Shown here piece after piece: positions 20,408-29,250 of a stretch of DNA of 56,269 bases. The translations under genes were made by a program, and so were the position numbers. Source of the stretch: an uncultured Gammaproteobacteria bacterium (GTDB lineage Bacteria; Pseudomonadota; Gammaproteobacteria; Nitrosococcales; Methylophagaceae); the NCBI GenBank assembly GCA_905479075.1, contig CAJQLA010000013.1, positions 1 through 56,269 of the forward strand, read 5' to 3'. Below the pieces are notes generated by a model that made no database searches, was not told where the DNA came from, and saw nothing but the letters and a program-made list of their open reading frames with translations. Positions within the stretch are counted from its first letter, which is position 1. Each line of letters starts with the position of its first letter.

Positions 20408-21007
20408 TTAATCGGCCCACTTTTCTTGTAATTGTGCGCGATTTATATAAAGCCATTGGATTGCGATAATAGGAATAGCAGACAAAACCTTGCCATCGAG
20501 TAATAGTTGATAAACATCATCAAATTTCATTGCTTTAACTAAAATATCTTCATCTTCATGGTCTAAGCCATGGATACCGCCAGCATTATGGCTGTCGACT
20601 TTACCGCAAAACAGGCTCAATAACTCAGATGTGCCGCCGGGAGACGTATAAAAGTCATTGATTTTTATGAGTTCTTGCACTTCACAGTTAGCTTCTTCAA
20701 CGGACTCTCGAATGGCCACTTCTTCTGCGGTTTCACCGGGCTCTATAGCACCAGCGACAATTTCCAGAAGCCATGCTTTATCAGGCATTTGTATAGCACC
20801 AATACGAAACTGCTCAATAATTATAACTTCATCTCTATTGGCATCGTAGAGTAATACTGCGACGCAATTCCCACGATGAAACAACTCACGGGTGATTGTA
20901 TTGCTCCAGCCCCCAGCATATAAACTATGTTTAAGCTGAAATTGCTTTAATTTAAAGAAACCATCGTAGGAAGTTTTTTCTTCTATGATTTCAAACTGTT
21001 TTTTCAT
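20408..21007 (-). CDS. nudF: ADP-ribose pyrophosphatase NudF
   Basis: A 199-aa Nudix enzyme hydrolysing ADP-ribose to AMP and ribose-5-phosphate. The Nudix box GAIEPGETAEEVAIRES / VEEANCEV starts near residue 96, and PGGTSELLSLFCG fits the NudF subgroup. The N-terminal Tyr-rich strand (LKHSLYAGGWSNTITRELF) also matches. Its ATG overlaps the stop of the DUF3108 gene by 4 nt, so it is the last gene of the purM-purN-DUF3108-nudF operon. Confidence 0.95.
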   Translation of the reverse strand: MKKQFEIIEEKTSYDGFFKLKQFQLKHSLYAGGWSNTITRELFHRGNCVAVLLYDANRDEVIIIEQFRIGAIQMPDKAWLLEIVAGAIEPGETAEEVAIRESVEEANCEVQELIKINDFYTSPGGTSELLSLFCGKVDSHNAGGIHGLDHEDEDILVKAMKFDDVYQLLLDGKVLSAIPIIAIQWLYINRAQLQEKWAD

Positions 21008-21786
21008 TGCTGTAATAAGGTGGATTTATTGGCAGTTTCAACAAGCTCATGGCTAGCTTCTATTTCGATGCCTTGTAGCGTTTGTATGGTGGCTGTGAAA
21101 ACGGTACCATCTTTTTCGATGTGTTCCAGTTGTACTGGTAAATAATTCAAGCTAGGTACGCACCACAAAGTGGTTTTACGGTCTTTTTTACGTTCACGTT
21201 TGCGTAATAATTTAATGGCAGAAAACTCACCTAACGGTGTCGCCACTGTTTCTTCACCTAAGATAATTATATTGTATGTTTTTACTTTGCCACCGTCAGC
21301 AATTTGATAAGTAAATTCACGCTTACCATTAGCCAAGTCAGACATTAACGCTAATTGATAGACCAACTTATCTAATGTTTTAGGTAGGAGTTGTAATGAC
21401 CACGGTTGTTTTCCATCGTCTATATGGAGGCGTTGGTTTGACCAATCAAAATTTAGATGGACTTTTTTATCTTTTTTTCCGCCTTTGCGACTGTAAAGAT
21501 AGCTTTGGGTTTCTATCGTGCTTTCATTCCAGTGCCAAAGACTGGTCTCTACAATTATTTCTGGCTTGAAAAAAGCAAAAATACCTTTTGCTTGTGTTTC
21601 TGACTTAAAAAGTCGCTTTCCATCTGTTTTAGATTCAAGACTTCGTTTTAATTCACCAGCTTGTATACCATTTAAATGAACCTGATAATTCGCTGAAAAG
21701 TCAGGAATAACATGCTGTTGAGCTATGGATGGCGATAGGTATATGCTCAACACGGTCATAACAATTAAGCGAAATACAGTTAGCAA
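21004..21786 (-). CDS. exported DUF3108 protein
   Basis: A 260-aa periplasmic protein with an N-terminal signal peptide (cleavage likely after SPSIA, near residue 22). The remainder is beta-rich and matches DUF3108: it starts DFSANYQVHLNGIQAGELK, has a central KLVYQLALMSDL and the ETVATPLGEFSAIKLLR stretch, and near the end LPVQLEHIEKDGTVF. This family is frequently linked to purN in gammaproteobacteria. Its biochemical role is unknown. It starts 12 nt after purN and overlaps nudF by 4 nt. Confidence 0.88.
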   Translation of the reverse strand: MLTVFRLIVMTVLSIYLSPSIAQQHVIPDFSANYQVHLNGIQAGELKRSLESKTDGKRLFKSETQAKGIFAFFKPEIIVETSLWHWNESTIETQSYLYSRKGGKKDKKVHLNFDWSNQRLHIDDGKQPWSLQLLPKTLDKLVYQLALMSDLANGKREFTYQIADGGKVKTYNIIILGEETVATPLGEFSAIKLLRKRERKKDRKTTLWCVPSLNYLPVQLEHIEKDGTVFTATIQTLQGIEIEASHELVETANKSTLLQQ

Positions 21787-21798
21787 GTAGCAAAATCC

Positions 21799-22383
21799 TT
21801 ATTGATTGATAAGTAACTTGATGGCATCAGGATAGAGTTTATGTTCTTTCTCTAATACCCTAGCAGCCAATGTTGTAGCGTCATCTGTCTCTAAAATGTT
21901 AACACGTGCTTGTAAGACAATGGGACCATCGTCAAGTTCAGGGGTGACAAAGTGAACACTGGCGCCATGTTCTTTCTCGCCTGCCTCTATGGCGCGCTGA
22001 TGGGTATTTAAACCTTTAAATTTTGGCAGTAAAGAAGGGTGAATATTAATTAATCTGTTCGCGAAATGCTCTACGAATTCAGTAGTAAGAATCCGCATAA
22101 AACCTGCTAAAACAACTAAGTCTGGTTGATAAAGATCAATTTCTTTCGCTAAAGCTTGGTCAAATTTTTCACGACTTGTAAACTGCTCATGGTCAACAAA
22201 GGATGTGGTAATCCCGGCTTGTTGTGCGAGTGAAATTCCTGGCGCGTGTGGACGGTTACTGATAACAGCAACAATAGATGCATTTAATTCGCCATCATCG
22301 ATCGCTTTAATAATGGAAAGCATATTACTGCCACGACCTGATATCAGGATGACGAGCTTAGGTTTTACAGATTGATGAACCAT
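21799..22383 (-). CDS. purN: phosphoribosylglycinamide formyltransferase
   Basis: Transfers formyl from 10-formyl-THF to GAR in purine synthesis. 194 aa. ILISGRGSNMLSII lies near the N-terminus, the formyltransferase core is LAGFMRIL with INIHPSLLPKFKG (catalytic Asn and His), and VHFVTPELDDGPIV carries the catalytic Asp. It starts 3 nt downstream of the purM stop. Confidence 0.97.
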   Translation of the reverse strand: MVHQSVKPKLVILISGRGSNMLSIIKAIDDGELNASIVAVISNRPHAPGISLAQQAGITTSFVDHEQFTSREKFDQALAKEIDLYQPDLVVLAGFMRILTTEFVEHFANRLINIHPSLLPKFKGLNTHQRAIEAGEKEHGASVHFVTPELDDGPIVLQARVNILETDDATTLAARVLEKEHKLYPDAIKLLINQ

Positions 22384-22386
22384 TAT

Positions 22387-23442
22387 TTATTTGATAATTA
22401 CTGTCGGTGTTGTCTCAGTTGAAGTTTCAATATGACCGATTTGAGATGCATTTTCACCTAGTTCATTAAGCATGCTTATAGTTTTTTTGGCATCGTTTTC
22501 TGCAACACAGATAACCATGCCGATGCCGTTATTAAAGGTACGATACATTTCTTCATCTACGACATTACCTTGCTCTTGTAACCAATCGAATACAATGGGT
22601 CTTTGCCAGCTATTTGCATCAATAACAGCATTAACATTGTCAGGTAGTACGCGAGGAATATTTTCTAATAAACCACCACCTGTGATATGTGATAAGGCAT
22701 GAATGTCAATATTTTCATGTAGTTGTAATAAAGACTTAACATAAATTCTAGTTGGTTCTAGGAGGTGTTGACCTAGCGTGCTATCACCAAATGGACTAGC
22801 TAATGTTTGTTTACTACGCTCTAGAACTTTACGAATCAATGAGTAACCATTGGAGTGTGGACCTGAAGAGGCTAAGCCAATAAGGACATCACCAGCTTGT
22901 ACCTTGCTGCCGTCAATGACGTTGTTTTTTTCAACGACGCCCACACAAAACCCTGCCAGATCATAGTCTCCATCTTCATACATGCTTGGCATTTCTGCCG
23001 TTTCTCCACCGACTAAGGCAGCCCCCGATAATGCACAGCCGTCTGCGATACCAGAAACAACTGATTCTGCAACGTCTACATTTAATTTACTTGTAGCATA
23101 ATAATCTAGGAAAAAAAGTGGTTCAGCACCTAAAACAATAATGTCATTGACACACATTGCGACTAAATCAATACCAATGGTGTTATGAATTCCAGATTCA
23201 ATAGCGAGCCGAAGTTTGGTGCCAACACCATCTGTACCAGAGACTAGAATTGGATTTTTATAGCGATCTAAAGGCAATTCAAATAGACTGCCAAAGCCAC
23301 CGAGCCCTGCCATAACACCAGGCCTACGTGTTTTAGCCGCAAGTGGTTTTATACGATCAACTAAGGTATTTCCTGCCTCAATATCTACGCCAGCATCACG
23401 ATAGCTAAGAGATGATTGTTTAGGGTCGACGCTATGTGTCAT
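22387..23442 (-). CDS. purM: phosphoribosylformylglycinamidine cyclo-ligase
   Basis: AIR synthetase; ATP-dependent ring closure of FGAM. 351 aa. The opening [36 protein letters not shown] and [15 protein letters not shown] are family hallmarks. AGGA lies 8 nt before the ATG. It is the first gene of the purM-purN-DUF3108-nudF operon and diverges from the small secreted ORF and phosphatidyltransferase operon across a 66-bp gap. Confidence 0.97.
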   Translation of the reverse strand: MTHSVDPKQSSLSYRDAGVDIEAGNTLVDRIKPLAAKTRRPGVMAGLGGFGSLFELPLDRYKNPILVSGTDGVGTKLRLAIESGIHNTIGIDLVAMCVNDIIVLGAEPLFFLDYYATSKLNVDVAESVVSGIADGCALSGAALVGGETAEMPSMYEDGDYDLAGFCVGVVEKNNVIDGSKVQAGDVLIGLASSGPHSNGYSLIRKVLERSKQTLASPFGDSTLGQHLLEPTRIYVKSLLQLHENIDIHALSHITGGGLLENIPRVLPDNVNAVIDANSWQRPIVFDWLQEQGNVVDEEMYRTFNNGIGMVICVAENDAKKTISMLNELGENASQIGHIETSTETTPTVIIK

Positions 23443-23508
23443 TTATTGCTTCCTGAAGTTAAGTAAGCGGCATTACGCACGTAAAAACAGCGTGATAGAA
23501 TACCATAA

Positions 23509-23709
23509 ATGTATAGATTAATTTTTGGCATCGTCCTTTATTTTAACTGTCAGCTTTCGGCTGTTAAAGCAACTCATTTGAAACAAATGTGTCTCCCTGT
23601 CATTGGTAGTCGCTGGACGCAGCGACAACCATTAGCATCAGCAACGACTGCCTTGAAGGCGATTAAGCTGAATTCTTTCGATATCAAGCAATATCGGTTA
23701 TTAAGTTGA
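23509..23709 (+). CDS. unrecognised 66-aa small protein with putative signal peptide
   Basis: The N-terminal 20 residues (MYRLIFGIVLYFNCQLSAVK) look like a signal peptide or membrane anchor; about 45 mostly polar residues follow, with one Cys. Its TGA overlaps the TTG start of the downstream phosphatidyltransferase (TTGA), which would explain how that gene is translated without a ribosome site. In related bacteria I recall a DUF2066 exported protein between purM and this operon; this ORF is far shorter and I see no convincing similarity. It may be a remnant or a distinct small gene. Confidence 0.5.
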   Translation: MYRLIFGIVLYFNCQLSAVKATHLKQMCLPVIGSRWTQRQPLASATTALKAIKLNSFDIKQYRLLS

Positions 23710-24263
23710 AATCAAAAGATATACCTAATCTGATTTCAATATTCAGGATCCTATTGGTCATTCCTGTTGTCTGGGCCTTACTTGAAGATCATTTTGGTTT
23801 AGCAATGATTTTATTTGCGATTGCGGGTGCTTCAGATGGTCTAGATGGCTTTTTGGCGAAACACTATCATTGGGAGTCTCGCTTAGGCTCTATTTTAGAT
23901 CCTTTGGCTGATAAGCTGTTATTAGTAGCCAGTTTTGCCAGCTTAGTTTGGTTAGAACTACTGCCAACTTGGTTACTTTGGTTGGTACTAGGGCGAGATA
24001 TAGTTATCGTTGTGGGTGGTTTGGCTTACCATTATCTACTAGGCCAGTTTACTTTGTTGCCTCTATGGAGCAGTAAGATCAATACTTTGTTCCAAATACT
24101 ATTGGTGTTGGGCGTTATTATTGAGCATTATGCAGGTTTAGCAATCTCATTTTGGATAGATATTGGGATTTGGCTAGTAGTGGCAAGTGTATTAATTAGT
24201 GGTATGGAATACGTGATTGTTTGGGGAAGGAAAGCATGGCAACAGCACAAGAAAAATCAATGA
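23706..24263 (+). CDS. CDP-alcohol phosphatidyltransferase (PgsA-like)
   Basis: A 185-aa inner-membrane enzyme with about five hydrophobic helices, predicted to transfer a phosphatidyl group from CDP-diacylglycerol to an alcohol such as glycerol-3-phosphate. The signature DGFLAK-x8-G-x3-D-x3-D is present (Asp47, Gly48, Gly61, Asp65, Asp69), with Lys52 replacing the common Arg. The start is TTG at 23706; the opening residues align with PgsA starts. There is no ribosome site, so translation is probably coupled to the preceding small ORF. It may be the housekeeping pgsA or a paralog. Confidence 0.9.
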   Translation: MKSKDIPNLISIFRILLVIPVVWALLEDHFGLAMILFAIAGASDGLDGFLAKHYHWESRLGSILDPLADKLLLVASFASLVWLELLPTWLLWLVLGRDIVIVVGGLAYHYLLGQFTLLPLWSSKINTLFQILLVLGVIIEHYAGLAISFWIDIGIWLVVASVLISGMEYVIVWGRKAWQQHKKNQ

Positions 24264-25321
24264 CAGATAGTCACAAGCTGTTTCTGATTGCGGTAACTAT
24301 TTTTTCTGGTTGGCTGTTTTATTTGCTATCGCCTGTATTAATGCCATTTTTCATTGCTACGTTATTGGCTTATCTTGGTGATCCCATCGTCGATAAATTA
24401 GAGCGTTATCGTTTATCAAGAAGCGTCTCAGTTTCAATTGTTTTTACCGTATTGCTAGTAGCAGGCTTATTATTGTTACTAGTTATTTTACCGTTAATGG
24501 CAGCTCAAATCGGTGCTCTTTTTAAGCGTTTGCCAGAATACCTTAACTTATTTCAAACAACGACAATTCCTTGGTTAGCCTCAGTAGGATTTCCAGTGGA
24601 AGTTTTTAATGTTAGTACAATAAAACAGACTTTTACTGACTATTGGGCCAATGTTAGCCATGTCGCAGGAAGTATCTTTTCCTATATGTCACAATCTGGC
24701 TTGGCACTCCTACAAGGATTGGCTAATTTAATTTTAATCCCTGTTTTAACTTTTTACCTTCTTAGGGATTGGGACGATATTGTCGCTAGATTCAGAAGTG
24801 TATTACCTCGACGTTTTTCGAAAGAGTTCATTTCTCTTTCACTTGAATGTGATGAAATGCTAGCTGCTTTTATACGAGGTCAACTGATGGTTATGTTGGC
24901 TTTAGCGGTAATTTATACAATAGGCCTGAGTATAATTGGTCTTGAATTAGCACTGTTGTTAGGTGTTATAGCGGGTATTGTTAGTTTTGTGCCTTATTTA
25001 GGATTAATCGTTGGTATTGGGCTTTCAGGTGTCGCTGCTTATTTTCAGTTTCATGAGTGGTTACCTATTATTTGGGTTGCAGCAGTATTTGGCTTTGCTC
25101 AATTATTAGAAGGAATGATTCTAACACCACGTTTCGTGGGCGAACGAATTGGTCTACATCCTGTTGCTGTTTTATTTTCGGTCATGGCAGGTGCGCAACT
25201 GTTTGGCTTTATTGGCGTTTTATTAGCATTACCTATCGCTGCTGTCGCAATGGTGTTATTGCGTCACACTCATGAGCGCTATATGGATAGTGACCTGTAC
25301 AGCAAATCTGAACAAGAATAA
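24236..25321 (+). CDS. AI-2E/PerM-family transporter
   Basis: A 361-aa polytopic membrane protein of the AI-2E (PerM) family, with hydrophobic segments at the N-terminus and a cluster at about 150-340. Family motifs are the amphipathic KRLPEYLNLF region, LLRDWDDI, FVPYLGLIVGIGL and LHPVAVLFSVMAG. The family includes autoinducer-2 exporters and Na+/H+ antiporters; the substrate here cannot be assigned. The ATG at 24236 is chosen because AAGGA lies 4 nt upstream; it overlaps the phosphatidyltransferase gene by 28 nt. In pseudomonads a PerM gene also neighbours hda. Confidence 0.92.
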   Translation: MATAQEKSMTDSHKLFLIAVTIFSGWLFYLLSPVLMPFFIATLLAYLGDPIVDKLERYRLSRSVSVSIVFTVLLVAGLLLLLVILPLMAAQIGALFKRLPEYLNLFQTTTIPWLASVGFPVEVFNVSTIKQTFTDYWANVSHVAGSIFSYMSQSGLALLQGLANLILIPVLTFYLLRDWDDIVARFRSVLPRRFSKEFISLSLECDEMLAAFIRGQLMVMLALAVIYTIGLSIIGLELALLLGVIAGIVSFVPYLGLIVGIGLSGVAAYFQFHEWLPIIWVAAVFGFAQLLEGMILTPRFVGERIGLHPVAVLFSVMAGAQLFGFIGVLLALPIAAVAMVLLRHTHERYMDSDLYSKSEQE

Positions 25322-25333
25322 AAGGCAGTATTA

Positions 25334-26026
25334 GTGACGCAACTACCTCTGAAGCTAAGCCCAAAAGATTTTTTCCGGCTAGAAAACTTCTATTTCAATC
25401 AATTAGAACTTAAACAGGTTATAGAAGATTTTTGCTCAATTGAGAATATTGAGTTTTTGTACCTATGGGGTGGAAATAGCACGGGTAAGTCGCATTTGTT
25501 GTTGGCGATAGCTGAACACTTGCAGCTTAATCATAAACAGGTCGTTTATTTGCCAATGAAAGCGTTAATCGATCAACCTAGTTCAGAACTATTACAAGCG
25601 CTAGAAAAGGTGGATGTGGTTTGCATTGACGATCTAGATGTAATTTCAGCATCTGTACAGTGGCAAGAGGGTTTGTTCCATTGCTTTAACCGTCTACAAA
25701 ACACTCACTGTAAATTACTGATAGCGGCTAAAACTAACCCTAAAAGTTTGGATATAGAACTGGCAGATTTACGCTCAAGATTAGCTACAGGACTTGTTTA
25801 TCAATTACATAGCCTGAATGCAGAAGACAGTGTCAATGCGTTAATGATACAAGCACAAGCACGTGGTCTAGAAATGCCTAAGGAAGTCGCTCATTATTTA
25901 CTGCGACACTATAGCCGTGATATGGCGGAGCAGGTGGGTTTATTACAAACCTTAGATAATGCCTCAATGGCTGCACAGAGAAGGCTCACGATTCCTTTTA
26001 TTAAACAAGTTTTAGACGATGTCTAA
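25334..26026 (+). CDS. hda: DnaA regulatory inactivator Hda
   Basis: An AAA+ DnaA paralog (230 aa) that, with the sliding clamp, promotes hydrolysis of DnaA-ATP and prevents over-initiation. The GTG start gives MTQLPLKL, matching the Hda clamp-binding hexapeptide (QL-x-L-x-L). The Walker A is GGNSTGKS (46-53), the Walker B is VVCIDDLDVI, and the C-terminus RRLTIPFIKQVL is nearly the E. coli Hda ending. A GGCAG-type site precedes the GTG. It overlaps the next gene by 8 nt. Confidence 0.95.
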   Translation: MTQLPLKLSPKDFFRLENFYFNQLELKQVIEDFCSIENIEFLYLWGGNSTGKSHLLLAIAEHLQLNHKQVVYLPMKALIDQPSSELLQALEKVDVVCIDDLDVISASVQWQEGLFHCFNRLQNTHCKLLIAAKTNPKSLDIELADLRSRLATGLVYQLHSLNAEDSVNALMIQAQARGLEMPKEVAHYLLRHYSRDMAEQVGLLQTLDNASMAAQRRLTIPFIKQVLDDV

Positions 26027-26945
26027 AACACAGCTTACTTTGGTTTTACCGGGCATAGCGGCAATTCTGACACAAGAAATTAACCGTAATGTATTACCTG
26101 AGTCATTATCAAGAATACTTAAAAAATCCAAGTTTGAACAAAAAACGTTTAGTTTAAGTCACTTATTGTTCAATCATTTTAGTCAAAAACCTCTGATAAA
26201 TAATGATTTGCCTGTAGTGAATTTATCCGGCATCCAAGGCTCATTTGTAAGAGCAGATCCTTGTTATTTACATGCAGATAGAGATAAGTTGCTCTTGTTT
26301 TCACAGGGTTTGGAGTTATCAGATGATGAAGCAGAGGAATTAGTTCAAGAAGTACAACCTTTGCTAACAGATTTGGGTACAGGGTTAACTAAACAGTCTA
26401 ATACTGAATGGCTATTAAATTTAACTCATCCCGCTGATGTTACTTTCAGCGCTATGGAAGAAGTAGAAGGGCAAGCCGTTGATCCTTTTTTGCCTTCAGG
26501 TAAGGAGCGAGGGGAGTGGCTAAGGCTATGGAATGAAATTCAAATGCAACTCTATAACGCCGATATTAACCAGCGACGGTTAGCGCAAAATAAATTGCCC
26601 GTAAATAGTTTGTGGTTTTGGGGTGCGGGGGAGTTCGAGCCAAACTCTTCTGTGTGGACGAGTGCACGCGGTGACTCTGCTTTATTGGAACAATTAACAA
26701 GTGCTTCTAATACATTAAAAGTTGAAGTCGACACACAATTTTCAGTGGGCAAGCATTTATGGCTAATTGATCCAGTAGACACTGAATCAGACTGGCAAAA
26801 GCAGCTTAGCTTGTATGAAAATACTATTTTTAAACCTATATTAAAACAATTATCACGGGGACAGATTAAAAAATTAATAATTGAGATTCCACAGCTAGGA
26901 AGCTACAAAACCACTAGCTTAGATTATTGGAAGTTTTGGTCATAA
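26019..26945 (+). CDS. RpfE-like protein (phosphoglycerate-mutase-like)
   Basis: A 308-aa soluble protein without membrane segments. It resembles the RpfE-type regulatory proteins of Xanthomonas, a family annotated as related to cofactor-independent phosphoglycerate mutase. Recognisable features are VRADPCYLHADRDKLLLF, LWNEIQMQLY, VNSLWFWGAGEFEP and the C-terminal PILKQL. The Xanthomonas gene also lies next to recJ, which supports the call. Metal ligands typical of active iPGM are not apparent, so catalysis is doubtful. No rpfF/C/G quorum genes are present in the window. It overlaps hda by 8 nt and recJ by one base. Confidence 0.8.
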   Translation: MSKTQLTLVLPGIAAILTQEINRNVLPESLSRILKKSKFEQKTFSLSHLLFNHFSQKPLINNDLPVVNLSGIQGSFVRADPCYLHADRDKLLLFSQGLELSDDEAEELVQEVQPLLTDLGTGLTKQSNTEWLLNLTHPADVTFSAMEEVEGQAVDPFLPSGKERGEWLRLWNEIQMQLYNADINQRRLAQNKLPVNSLWFWGAGEFEPNSSVWTSARGDSALLEQLTSASNTLKVEVDTQFSVGKHLWLIDPVDTESDWQKQLSLYENTIFKPILKQLSRGQIKKLIIEIPQLGSYKTTSLDYWKFWS

Positions 26946-28699
26946 TGTCGGGTGGCATTATAAAACAGCGCGAAAACAAAGGGTGGCAACAATTACCTAG
27001 GCAATGGCCCGATTGTTTAAGAAAAGTGTTAGCGGCAAGAGGAATACAAACAGAAGATGAGATGGCATACTCATTGGCTGACTTGCCTAAGCCACAGCAG
27101 TTATTAGGAATGGAGCAGGCTTGTGAGTTATTACTACAGGCTTTTAAGCAACAATGGCATATTGTCATTGTCGCCGATTTTGATAGTGATGGGGCGACAA
27201 GTTGTGCTGTTGCTGTACGTGGACTAAGAGCACTAGGTGCTGAAAATGTTCACTACATAGTGCCTAATCGCTTCAAGCATGGCTATGGCTTAACACCTCA
27301 ATTAGTGGATGAAATAGCCGAGTCTCAACATGCTGATCTGTTAATAACAGTTGATAATGGTATTGCTAGTATGAAGGGTGTTAAAGCCGCTCATAGTAGA
27401 GGCATGAAAGTATTAGTTACGGATCATCATTTGCAAGCTGAAGAACTCCCTGAGGCTGAGGCTATTATTAACCCCAATCAAAATGGCGATGCGTTTCCTA
27501 GTAAGCATCTTGCTGGTGTTGGTGTTTGTTTCTATATGTTGTTGGGTTTCAGACAGCTATTGCGGCAAAAAAACTGGTTTGAACAACAAGATATCGCTGA
27601 GCCTAATTTGATGTACTTACTTGATTTAGTGGCCTTAGGTACGGTAGCTGATGTTGTTAAGTTAGATCGATTAAACCGTACCTTTGTATCATTAGGTTTG
27701 AATAGGATTCGTGCAGGTAAAGCGTGTCCAGGTATTTTGGCTCTACTACATGTGGCTGGTAAGGACTGTCATTCTTTATCAACAATAGATATAGGTTTTG
27801 CTATAGCGCCGCGCATAAATGCAGCAGGACGTTTGCAAGATATGAGTTTAGGTATCGAGGCGCTTATATCTGATAACCCAGATGATGCACTTATTAAAGC
27901 TCGCCAACTTGATGACATTAATATACATAGGCGCGAAGTAGAAAGTGATATGGAAGCACAAGCGCTCGCTATGCTAGAGAAAATGTCATTAAATAGTAAT
28001 GAAAAACCATTAGCCTATTGCCTTTATGACGAAACGTGGCATCAAGGTGTAGTGGGCTTATTGGCCTCTAGAATCAAAGAGCGACAATATCGCCCGGTTA
28101 TTGCTTTTGCACCTGGTGAGAATGACACATTAAAAGGCTCAGCGCGTTCTATTGTCGGTATTCATATTAGAGACGTGTTGGCATTAGTGTCGAATAAGGA
28201 TCCTGAGATGTTGAGCCAATTTGGTGGCCATGCGATGGCGGCTGGTTTGACTATTAATAAAGCTGATTTGGCTGATTTTAAAAAAGCATTTATGCAGGCA
28301 CTAGAGCAGGTAATTGATCGTTCAACATTAACGCTTGAATTGGTATCTGATGGTGAGCTGCAAGGCACTGATTTTAGTGTGGATTTTGCACAAAAATTAT
28401 CTTTGTTTGCACCTTGGGGACAAGGGTTTCCAGAACCTCGCTTTCATGGTCAGTTTCTGATTGTTGCTTTTAGGGAAGTAGGTCAAAAGCAAAACCATTT
28501 AAGACTTAGTGTTTTGTTAAGTGATGGTCGTGAAGTTACTGCCATGGCATTCGGACAACATAAACCTGAATGGTTAGCTGTTAATTGTATGGTATTACTA
28601 CATTATAGATTGGCGACTAATGAGTATAGACAGCAAACAAATATGCAATTATTAGTGGATAACTTATTTCAAGTAACAAATGAAATAAAGCCTGTATAG
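26945..28699 (+). CDS. recJ: single-stranded-DNA exonuclease RecJ
   Basis: A 5'-3' ssDNA exonuclease of recombination and mismatch repair. 584 aa from the ATG at 26945, which overlaps the preceding stop by one base (TAATG); a GGAAG lies 12 nt upstream. DHH-family motif I is DFDSDG (Asp78, 80, 82), motif II is DNGIAS, motif III is DHH at 160-162, and motif IV is GTVADVV. The DHHA1 segment includes FGGHAMAAG, and a C-terminal OB-like domain ends the protein. RecJ is normally about 577 aa, so it is intact. Confidence 0.97.
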   Translation: MSGGIIKQRENKGWQQLPRQWPDCLRKVLAARGIQTEDEMAYSLADLPKPQQLLGMEQACELLLQAFKQQWHIVIVADFDSDGATSCAVAVRGLRALGAENVHYIVPNRFKHGYGLTPQLVDEIAESQHADLLITVDNGIASMKGVKAAHSRGMKVLVTDHHLQAEELPEAEAIINPNQNGDAFPSKHLAGVGVCFYMLLGFRQLLRQKNWFEQQDIAEPNLMYLLDLVALGTVADVVKLDRLNRTFVSLGLNRIRAGKACPGILALLHVAGKDCHSLSTIDIGFAIAPRINAAGRLQDMSLGIEALISDNPDDALIKARQLDDINIHRREVESDMEAQALAMLEKMSLNSNEKPLAYCLYDETWHQGVVGLLASRIKERQYRPVIAFAPGENDTLKGSARSIVGIHIRDVLALVSNKDPEMLSQFGGHAMAAGLTINKADLADFKKAFMQALEQVIDRSTLTLELVSDGELQGTDFSVDFAQKLSLFAPWGQGFPEPRFHGQFLIVAFREVGQKQNHLRLSVLLSDGREVTAMAFGQHKPEWLAVNCMVLLHYRLATNEYRQQTNMQLLVDNLFQVTNEIKPV

Positions 28700-28811
28700 A
28701 ATTCAGGGGTTATATACTAACGGTAACGAGGTTAAATTTTTTGACAATAAACTTTTAGATAATTTAGTGAAAGTGGGTTAGAACTATCCTGATTTTGCCG
28801 AGTACGCATAA

Positions 28812-28838
28812 AAAAGCCCCGCAACAAGCAGGGCTTTT
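28812..28838 (-). terminator. bidirectional terminator between recJ and ppiC
   Basis: The stem AAAAGCCCCGC with GCAGGGCTTTT (one C-A mismatch) and a 5-nt loop is flanked by T-rich tracts on both strands. On the minus strand it is followed by T6 and terminates ppiC; on the plus strand it could serve recJ. Confidence 0.8.
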
Positions 28839-28854
28839 GGTTTTAATTATTTTT

Positions 28855-29136
28855 TTAGTCTTCGCGGTTTGTAACTTCAAGCAAGTGATAGCCAAATTGA
28901 GTTTTAACAGGGCCTTGTACAGTATTAACGGGTGCAGAAAAAACCACTTTATCAAATTCAGGTACCATCATGCCCGGACCAAATTCACCTAAATCACCAC
29001 CTTGACGGCTTGATGGACATGATGAATTTTCTTTTGCTACATCGGCAAAATCAGCACCTTGTTCAATTTCAGTTTTAAGTTCAAGGCAAATTTCTTCACT
29101 GCTTACTAGAATATGTCTTGCTGTTGCTTTAGCCAT
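28855..29136 (-). CDS. ppiC: parvulin-type peptidyl-prolyl isomerase (PpiC-like)
   Basis: A 93-aa single-domain cytosolic parvulin. It starts TARHILVSSEEICLELK and contains DFADVAKENSSCPSS, GGDLGEFGPGMMVPEFD and KTQFGYHLLEV, covering the whole rotamase domain without a signal peptide. The length equals E. coli PpiC (93 aa). GGAAA-type spacing upstream of the ATG gives a weak ribosome site. It is monocistronic, between a terminator and a divergent cupin gene. Confidence 0.96.
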   Translation of the reverse strand: MAKATARHILVSSEEICLELKTEIEQGADFADVAKENSSCPSSRQGGDLGEFGPGMMVPEFDKVVFSAPVNTVQGPVKTQFGYHLLEVTNRED

Positions 29137-29250
29137 CTGTTTTCCTAAGTTGATAAATTGAAAGGCGCCATTATAGCAATTTGAAATATTTCTGCGATAT
29201 CTGTTCTATCTAGTAAAATAATCAATTAACCTAATATTAGATTAAAAGTA

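Noticed and set aside
23509..23709. Assigning the small ORF as DUF2066
   Set aside because: Position fits by synteny, but the 66-aa sequence is much too short and shows no convincing similarity.
28764..28992. Two overlapping short frames on both strands around the recJ-ppiC terminator
   Set aside because: They cross a terminator hairpin and the antisense of ppiC; no family features.
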